This document shows, one piece after another, positions 57,409 to 64,000 of a stretch of DNA of 64,000 nt. Origin of the DNA: Reticulascus tulasneorum (lineage: Eukaryota > Ascomycota > Sordariomycetes > Glomerellales > Reticulascaceae); the NCBI GenBank assembly GCA_001557505.1, contig LSAX01000003.1, forward strand, positions 1,736,001 through 1,800,000, read 5' to 3'. The translations under genes and the position numbers were made by a program. The notes under the pieces are model-generated. The model made no database searches, was not told where the DNA came from, and saw only the letters and a program-made list of their open reading frames with translations. Each line of letters starts with the position of its first letter. The first letter of the stretch is position 1.

Positions 57409-58865
57409 ATGGCGAGGCTCACTCAAGGACTCCTTTTCGTCTTCATGGCGGCAGCTGCGGCGCGAACATGCAAGAACATCACAGTGGAGGTCGACATTGA
57501 GGCGCGTAATGGTGTCTTCAATGTTACGGCTCCAGTAACCGGCGTTGATGTGACCAATTTCATACTCAAAGCTGCTCGCCAGAGCCACAATATTACCGCG
57601 GAGATCATTGACGGTGTTAGTGATACTTTGGAAATTTGATAGAGGGCATAGGGCTGATACTATGCCTTAGTACGCAACAGTTTCTGGAGTTTACAAGCTT
57701 GCGACGACGTACTGCGAGCCAGACGAGGGAGCATCCAGCGTAATCCAGATCCTCACGCATGGCATCGCTTTCGACAGAAGGTAGGCATCAGGTCCTCGTA
57801 CACTTGGCTTGTTCCAAGTCAACGTTGCTTGTCTTCAGTGGGGGCAGAAGGCTGACACTTCCCTCTGCAGCTACTGGGACTTCCCTGCCAATGACTACAA
57901 CTATAGCTACGTGAAAGAAGCAGTGGATGGTTACGGCTACTCGACCTTTACCTGGGATCGCCTGGGAATCGCAGCATCATCTCATGGCGAGCCCATCAAT
58001 GAAATTCAATCATGGCTTGAGGTAGAAGCCCTTAAGGCACTGACAGACAAACTACGAGCAGGCACGATTGTCGGCGTAAATGCGATATTCGAGAAGTTCG
58101 TGCATGTCGGCCACTCTTTCGGTTCGGAGCATACATATGCCCTAACGTCCAAGCATCCCAACATTACGGACGGCATCATTCTGACTGGCTTCACCCAGAC
58201 ACTCAACTTCATTCCCTCCTTTCTCCTCAGCAGCGACTGGGTTAATGCAAACACGCTTCCACCATTTGCAGATCTTCCCAACGGATATCTTGCTGCTTCT
58301 ACCATTTCCGCCTTGCATGCCAACTTCTTTGCGCCAGGTGACTTTGATCCAGCTATTCTTGAAGCAACTTACGCGTTAGGCCAGCCCGCGACAATCGGCG
58401 AGTTGCTGACCATTTCTGGCGAGGCGGCTAACGTGAATACCTTTGGGGGGCCCACGTTGGTCATTACGGGTAGTAAGTGCTCCTACACGGCGTTCTTTGA
58501 ATTCCCAGTCATTGAATCTATGCTGAAAGTTTCTCTAATACGATAGATCTTGATGTCCCCTTCTGCGGAGGAGACTGCGAACGCACTGGTAATCCAAACC
58601 TGAGGTCATTCCTGGACGTGTCAGGCCCCTATCTTCCGGAGGCAAGCCCGTTCAAGGCATATGTTGTTCCTGGCGCAGGCCATGGCTTGGCGTTGGTTAG
58701 TAAACAGTCGACGAATGCTAGCCGATGTGAGGGAGAAAGCTAATCGAGTCTGTCGTCTAGGGCTATTCGCATGTGATCACAACCGCAAGGATGCTAGACT
58801 TTCTTGCAGAGAATGGATTGGCTCCAGCACAATCTTGTAAAGGAAGCATCCACAGACGTCAGTAG
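57409..58865 (+). CDS. Secreted alpha/beta-hydrolase fold protein
   Basis: Five exons: 57409-57615, 57671-57780, 57871-58472, 58547-58695 and 58761-58865; 390 residues. A signal peptide (about residues 1-20) precedes the fold. The nucleophile elbow is Gly-His-Ser188-Phe-Gly. The oxyanion-side strand has Leu-Thr-His-Gly-Ile-Ala-Phe. The acid is probably Asp309 (Gly-Asn-Leu-Asp-Val-Pro) and the base His352 (Gly-Ala-Gly-His-Gly-Leu), so the triad is complete. Several Cys (Tyr-Cys-Glu, Phe-Cys-Gly-Gly-Asp-Cys) suggest disulphides in an exported protein. The substrate is unknown; an esterase or lipase-like activity is the family default. Introns 1 and 4 both use a GTTAGT donor, uncommon here but needed for frame in both cases. 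No operon or cluster partner is obvious. Confidence 0.85.
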
Positions 58866-59588
58866 ACGAGATCATTTGCGCTCCTCTGCTTTCACCGCAT
58901 AGTCCTAAGATTCTAGAGCTTATGCTTCCCTGTACATCTTGATGACGCAGTGGTGGGGAAGAATATCATGTGAAAGGGACTGCTCAGTAAAAATCTATGA
59001 AGGTTTATCTTGGCCAGTATCTAGCATGTTTTCTATATCTTCTTTGAACCCAACTGAGTATGAATGACAACAATTCTACAGGACTGTCCCAAAATGTGTG
59101 ATCATTCAATAGCAGTCGCCAAAGATCCTTTAGTTCCGCGAAGGAAAAGGCTCAATCAGAGTAGAAATGACGAAGCAGTCTTGTTCGCCATTGCGCTGAG
59201 GTAGGTACCTGAGGTTATTTACATGAATGTTGTCTTGCCGGGTAGACAAAATAATGCTTTATTAACACCAGCTGCGCCGCTCAACGCAAGCAGAAACCGC
59301 CACTCATCCCCATATAGGCTGTATCTTAAAATGTGTACATCATATACTTTATATATTGAATTGCATTCAAAACCCGGGTTAAAATATGAGCTTTGACCTC
59401 ATACATTATTTAATAGACCTCCTAATTTTCTGGAATCTTTATTGTAAGGTGCGGTCTCTGGCATCCGCGTACATTAAATGCAAGGCAGACAGGTACTTCG
59501 TGCCTTGCTGCAACTACCTTCCCCTCGTCCTTGAGAACTGTCTGTCTGTTGCCCACTTTCCACACATCCACACAGTATTGCGAGGCGC
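58866..59588. other. Intergenic spacer, no gene seen
   Basis: AT-richer than its neighbours; it holds the 3' flank of the hydrolase gene and the promoter of the F-box-like gene. Confidence 0.6.
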
Positions 59589-61342
59589 ATGTCGAAAAAC
59601 ATGGCTACCTCGTCCACCATCTTCGCCAGACTGCCAGAGCTTTTGCGCTGTTTAGCGGAGCAGGTGCGTGTGGTTCTTCAGCCTCGGCCTCGCTTCTTAC
59701 TGACCTAACCTCCTCCTCCTCTCAGATTCGCAGTCGCAAGCAGCTGGCTAGGTTACGCTTGACGAACAAAACTTTCGATGCGGCCGTCACGCCTTTTCTG
59801 TTCTACGAGGTGAACGTCGGAAAGAAAGGAACTCTATCACTGCAAGCCGTTGCCAACAGCGGGCATCTCATGCATGTCAGAAAGCTGTCGGTAGAGTCTG
59901 GCATCGACGAGGATGAATATCACGAAATATTGCGACAGATGTTGCCCAAGATGCCACAGTTAGAGAGTTTCTCGTACGTCCCCCACATCGGTTTTTTTTT
60001 TTTGTTTTTGATAGCAATATTCCTCGACCAGATCGAAACCTGACACTGGTAAAGATGGTCCGACATTCCTCTTGCAGCTGCGACACTCAGGATCTTGCAC
60101 GATTCGTGCCCAGCCGTTAAGTCAATCCAGATTGCATTCCCAGAGAACATGGGCGAAGAGGTGCTGGGCTACATGTCGGACAGGGAGTACGACGAGCCCG
60201 AACCCTACCAGCTGGAAGCACGAGAAGTCTACGGAAGACCGGACTTGACAGTATTTACCACACTCGAGGAGCTAACCTTAGATGACCTCTTCGAAGAATT
60301 GCCCTGGTGGAAGTCCCAGGTTGTCCAGGTGCTTAAGAATTCGCGTAGCCTTCGAAAATTGAAGCTGTCGCTCTCGGTAGACACAATTAGTCGTTATAGC
60401 AGGTACGACGAGAGAGAAAAGTTCGACTACTTCTTCGATCAGCTTTGCGATGAATACGGGGAGACAGGAGCTGTACCGTTGAAAATTCAGTCATTGAACC
60501 TTGGAACGGCCATGTATCCCTACGAGCTTAGCTCGATCGAAAAGCTTATCGATCTCAGCTGCCTTCAAGACGTCTACATTCAGAACAAGGGGGTTTACCA
60601 GGAAATTGATATTATTATCACATACGGCGCCTATGAAGATGAGAGCGGTATCGCATTCCACGCTTTTGGGCCTGCCCATTGTCCTAATTTGCGCCGCTTC
60701 ACCGCATCCGACTACCGAGGAGATATCCAGCAAGTATTTGCCACCATCAAGGATCCTTCATTCGCGCGGCAACTTGCCATCTCATGTGAAAATATGAGCG
60801 AAGGCTCCGAGCTAGCAACTCTCCTGCGAGCCGATCCAAGTTACCCTTCTCTTCCGTTGCATCTGCGGATGCTCGACATCGACCTCCAGCGCGAGGAAGT
60901 CTACCTGAAAGACGAAGAGGGCGAGCAACTGGCTGAGGACGAGATACGCACTGCCGAGCAAGTGCTCGAGGATCTCGTATCGGGCGATGAAGGTACACTA
61001 CAAGGACTTATGGTCCACTTGCCAGAGGATCCGGAGGCCGACGGTGGCTTTAAGCATCTGGATCTTCTCGCCAGCGCACTCGCTAGACTCGTGAACGTGA
61101 ACCAGCTTGCCATCGACTCTTACACATTCCACCGACCTCAAATCACTCATAAGAAGCAAGAAAATGCGGCTCACATTCTCGCCAGGGCGGCGTCGCGTCT
61201 GCGCTATATCAAGATATACCATCGTTATTGGAGAATCTGGCGCAACAGGGATGACACTACCGCACTGGAGGAGCTGGAGGATAGGGAGATTAGCGATGTC
61301 GAGCTCTTTAGAGAGGGAATCTGGGAGCCCGATATATACTGA
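59589..61342 (+). CDS. F-box-like protein with leucine-rich C-terminal region
   Basis: Three exons: 59589-59663, 59726-59973 and 60091-61342; 524 residues. The N-terminus is an F-box-like motif: Ala-Arg-Leu-Pro-Glu-Leu-Leu-Arg, then Leu-Arg-Leu-Thr-Asn-Lys-Thr-Phe-Asp-Ala-Ala-Val-Thr-Pro-Phe-Leu-Phe, the usual fungal F-box layout. The rest has leucine-rich repeat-like pieces (Leu-Glu-Glu-Leu-Thr-Leu-Asp, Leu-Arg-Lys-Leu-Lys-Leu-Ser) with no other domain. F-box proteins link Skp1-cullin ubiquitin ligases to targets; the target is unknown. The second intron is uncertain: it holds a 13-nt T run, and only the acceptor CACTCAG at 60090 keeps frame. The more typical CTTGCAG 13 nt upstream gives a stop. 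A missed mini-exon or another donor is possible. Confidence 0.65.
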
Positions 61343-62008
61343 CTGCCTTAGTGTATTGGGTGGCGAAGACAACAGATCTGGGCGGGTACAACCAGATTCC
61401 AGATGCTATGAGGGCCTTCGTCTGGTATATCAGAAAACAATGCTAGCTCATATACAGCCGGCAATGCTAGGTCAATCAATTGAAGATACTGCGTCTGATT
61501 ATCAGCACTAAATATAGACGGGAGTCAGGTTTCACGGGTAGAAGAGCAGTTTATTTCCTGATGTTTCTCCATTTTACTATATTCACCTTCAAAGACTGGG
61601 GCCTCTCTATATAGCCCTTATTTCGCCCTCTCAGCTTGTAAAGTAATATAACAAACACAAAATCAGATCGGGGCTCTCCGTGTCGATTAGGTGGAATAAC
61701 GGACCAAGGCCGACATCTATACCACACATCAGACGGCCACTGCCTAGGGCATATCCAAGCAGACACCCGTCATCACAATGGACAGCAAAGAGCAAAGTCA
61801 GAGGAAATAGTCATGTTCGCAATCGTGAGCATCCAAGTCACCCTTTACCAGCCAGACCATTTGCACAACGTGAGCAGGATATATCCTTATCGTAGTTGAT
61901 GAGCTTCTGCACAGCTGTCATACGTTCTGGAGAATATGTATCGAGGATTCAGGCTTCGTGATGCCGCAGATTCGCACTGCGAGCTTCCTGCCGAGGTTCA
62001 CGGTGTCT
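61343..62008. other. Convergent 3' spacer, no gene seen
   Basis: Lies between two convergent genes and must contain both polyadenylation sites. Small open frames have no family resemblance. Confidence 0.6.
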
Positions 62009-63640
62009 TCACCACCAAGGATATGGTCCAGTGGCAAGAATTTTGAGCAGGTCCTCGGGGCTTTCCACATAATGCGTCATGGCTGCAATCTGGGGGTCCG
62101 GGACTTTGACCACGATGCTCATCGGGAGCAACACAAGGTCGTGTGCTGCGAGGAAAGCATACAGTGTCTCAACCACAGACACTGACAGTTTGCTGATCTC
62201 GACGGTGCAGGAACTCAGACTTTCATCCTGGTCGTCCATCTGTCCAAAGCAGTACCGAGACTGACCTCCGTCGACAGTCGTCACGGTGAACCAGAAGTCC
62301 TCGTCGGGACCTTCGACCCTGACTCCTTCCGTGCTCGACCCACCCAGCGTGTTCGCGAGGTTCTTAGGAATGGCTTCTTTGAAGGTGACGGGCAAGTAGC
62401 TACCAGGATCGTTGACGGAGAGCTTAGCAGCCTGAAGATGGAGAGCGCGCTGTCCAGTCGGCTCTTCGGAGAGGTTGAGAGGCAGCTCCTTCCAGCGCGT
62501 GTCGCGGAGGGTGGCATCTTCGCTAACGCGTGACCACCACAGAGCGTCTTTGATGAGCTCTATATTGCGGTCGCTATCACCGTACAGGTTGATAAAGATG
62601 TCTGTCGTGGCCCCGAGTGGTGTGCCGTCGGGGGCTAGACTAGATGATCCCCCGGTAACCCTAGCGAGGCCTAGGTTTAAATTGTGCAATATGCGACTGA
62701 GGCTCATGGTCATGATACTACACCTCTGAGAAGTCATCTCACGAACCGGATCGCTCATAGAGACTTTGAGGCGTAGTCCGGTTAGCTGTCGCAGTTCAAG
62801 TTTCGGATCATTATCGTCCTCTTCCACGACATGACCGGCCTCTCCTCGATCTTCCTCAAGGAGGAGCTTTGAGGCGTCTCGCATCATTAGTTCCCATATA
62901 TAGTGCGGAAAATCCGTCCCTCCCTTATACCGCATCGTGTATAACTCAGCCTCCATCGCCGAGTTCTGGTCCTGTTCAATATACCAATGTGTCTGTATCG
63001 CCGCGGCTGGATTCTTTTCCTTATCTCCTCGTGTCTCTTCTACTTCATTCTTGTCAGTCTGCCCCTTCTTATCCTCCTCCACCCCTCTGCCTACCCTCTC
63101 TTTATCTGCAAGGTTACTATCCTCCTCAACATTCGCCTCCACCTCCTCCCGAACCCATTGAAATCCAGCACGACGACGATCAAGCTTCTCAATGAACTTC
63201 AGAACTTCCACCTTCCTGAAGATCCCAAGCCGTCCCCAAGCTTTCGCCAGCATGGCCACAACATTCTCGACATCATCTTCAGCACAGATGGGTGCAAACC
63301 GACATAGTAAAAGAAGCGGCAGCCCGGGGTGCGGGAGCTCTGGGTCCTCTTTGGCGATGGCGCGGCAGATAACCTCAAGCTCCGGCCAACGGAGTATGTG
63401 CGGGTGCCAGTGCGCCTGGTCGTCGTACGCGATCTCATACTTATCGGCGAAGGTAAGCGCAAAATATCCCATCTCGGAAGAAATGTTCAGTGTGAGTCTA
63501 TGGTCACCCGCGATCGAGAAAACGACATCCATATCTTCCAAGTCGGGGTAGCCATCTTCATTAGCAGATGTCACGAAGAAGAAGTCGGTCCAAAATCGAC
63601 GGCTGCTGATGACAGCTTGGAGGGGCGTTGGGAGAGGCAT
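62009..63640 (-). CDS. Uncharacterised fungal protein (543 residues)
   Basis: Single exon. I start at the ATG at 63640 (Met-Pro-Leu-Pro-Thr-Pro-Leu-Gln-Ala), although the frame is open further to 63766; the upstream part looks noncoding. The N-terminal third has strongly patterned conserved-looking blocks: Phe-Trp-Thr-Asp-Phe-Phe-Phe-Val-Thr-Ser, His-Pro-His-Ile-Leu-Arg-Trp-Pro-Glu-Leu-Glu-Val-Ile, and Pro-His-Pro-Gly-Leu-Pro-Leu-Leu-Leu-Leu-Cys-Arg-Phe-Ala-Pro-Ile. A charged Glu/Lys/Asp linker (about 205-250) separates this from a second folded region with Asp-Phe-Pro-His-Tyr-Ile-Trp-Glu-Leu-Met-Met. The C-terminus ends Tyr-Pro-Trp-Trp. I recall similar uncharacterised ascomycete proteins; no catalytic motif, signal or membrane segment is visible. 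Codon pattern and length support a real gene. Confidence 0.78.
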   Translation of the reverse strand: MPLPTPLQAVISSRRFWTDFFFVTSANEDGYPDLEDMDVVFSIAGDHRLTLNISSEMGYFALTFADKYEIAYDDQAHWHPHILRWPELEVICRAIAKEDPELPHPGLPLLLLCRFAPICAEDDVENVVAMLAKAWGRLGIFRKVEVLKFIEKLDRRRAGFQWVREEVEANVEEDSNLADKERVGRGVEEDKKGQTDKNEVEETRGDKEKNPAAAIQTHWYIEQDQNSAMEAELYTMRYKGGTDFPHYIWELMMRDASKLLLEEDRGEAGHVVEEDDNDPKLELRQLTGLRLKVSMSDPVREMTSQRCSIMTMSLSRILHNLNLGLARVTGGSSSLAPDGTPLGATTDIFINLYGDSDRNIELIKDALWWSRVSEDATLRDTRWKELPLNLSEEPTGQRALHLQAAKLSVNDPGSYLPVTFKEAIPKNLANTLGGSSTEGVRVEGPDEDFWFTVTTVDGGQSRYCFGQMDDQDESLSSCTVEISKLSVSVVETLYAFLAAHDLVLLPMSIVVKVPDPQIAAMTHYVESPEDLLKILATGPYPWW

Positions 63641-64000
63641 GCTTTTGCCAGTTTTCTTGCCCGAGCCGACAGACAGACAGATAATGACTTGGGCGAAATT
63701 GTGCGTGGGAGTAAGAAGGAAGCTCAGCACGGGGTTATTTTGGAGTTCTGGTACGGTATGCCACATACAATCTTGTTCGCAGCAGACGGATCAAACTCAT
63801 GTTGTGGAAATTGGACGCTTCCCTTTACGAGCATTGACATGGACTCCAAAATGCCCCCCTGAGGAGACCGATGCTGTCACCGTCATGGGCCCCAAAGTCT
63901 GTGCGCCGACGATGTCAATGTGACGTGTCCGAGCCCAGGCGACAGGGGCATCTCGCCCAATGCCCTGTTGACATGACCCTAATCCAACATGAATATCGCT
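63641..64000. other. Upstream region of the last gene, cut by the window end
   Basis: Presumed promoter of the minus-strand 543-residue protein. It ends at the window edge. Confidence 0.6.

Overview
The window is nuclear DNA of a filamentous ascomycete (Pezizomycotina). Sordariomycetes is my best guess, but I cannot fix the class from sequence alone. The signs are short spliceosomal introns (mostly 42-90 nt) with GTAAGT-like donors and CTAAC/CTGAC branch sites, pyrimidine-rich promoters, a moderate base composition with no AT-rich RIP-mutated blocks, and fungus-specific families (Zn(II)2Cys6 regulator, DUF3984, Ypd1-type phosphotransferase, urea amidolyase fusion). I see no prokaryotic operons, virus, CRISPR array, rRNA or convincing tRNA.

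Layout, 0-19 kb: a coiled-coil protein of unknown function (-), an AKAP7-type 2H phosphoesterase (-), a Ypd1 histidine phosphotransferase (-), a 5.9 kb stretch with no recognisable gene, a DUF3984 protein (-), Elongator subunit Elp1 (+), and mitochondrial ribosomal protein uL24m (-) convergent with Elp1.

19-31 kb: a 3.2 kb spacer rich in microsatellites and poly-C, Rho1 GTPase (+), a tiny two-exon cysteine-rich zinc-ribbon-like gene (-), an Avt2-type amino-acid transporter (-), and a Zn(II)2Cys6 regulator (+).

31-45 kb: a 1,823-residue urea amidolyase (-) convergent with the regulator, a GPI-type secreted aspartic protease (-), a 3.9 kb gene-poor spacer, and a PTAR1-like prenyltransferase alpha-subunit protein (-).

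45-64 kb: Get1 (+), V-ATPase subunit a (+), the pre-mRNA 3'-end endonuclease Ysh1/CPSF73 (-), TFIID subunit Taf4 (+) divergent from Ysh1, a spacer holding diverged repeats and a possible broken gene, a secreted alpha/beta hydrolase (+), an F-box-like protein (+) and an uncharacterised fungal protein (-).

Most genes are housekeeping: transcription (Elp1, Taf4, Ysh1), organelles and membranes (uL24m, Get1, Vph1, Avt2), signalling (Ypd1, Rho1). The only neighbours that look functionally linked are Avt2, the Zn(II)2Cys6 regulator and urea amidolyase (25.7-36.9 kb), which may form a small nitrogen-acquisition neighbourhood. Exon coordinates were worked out by hand from splice consensus and frame continuity and have not been checked against transcripts.
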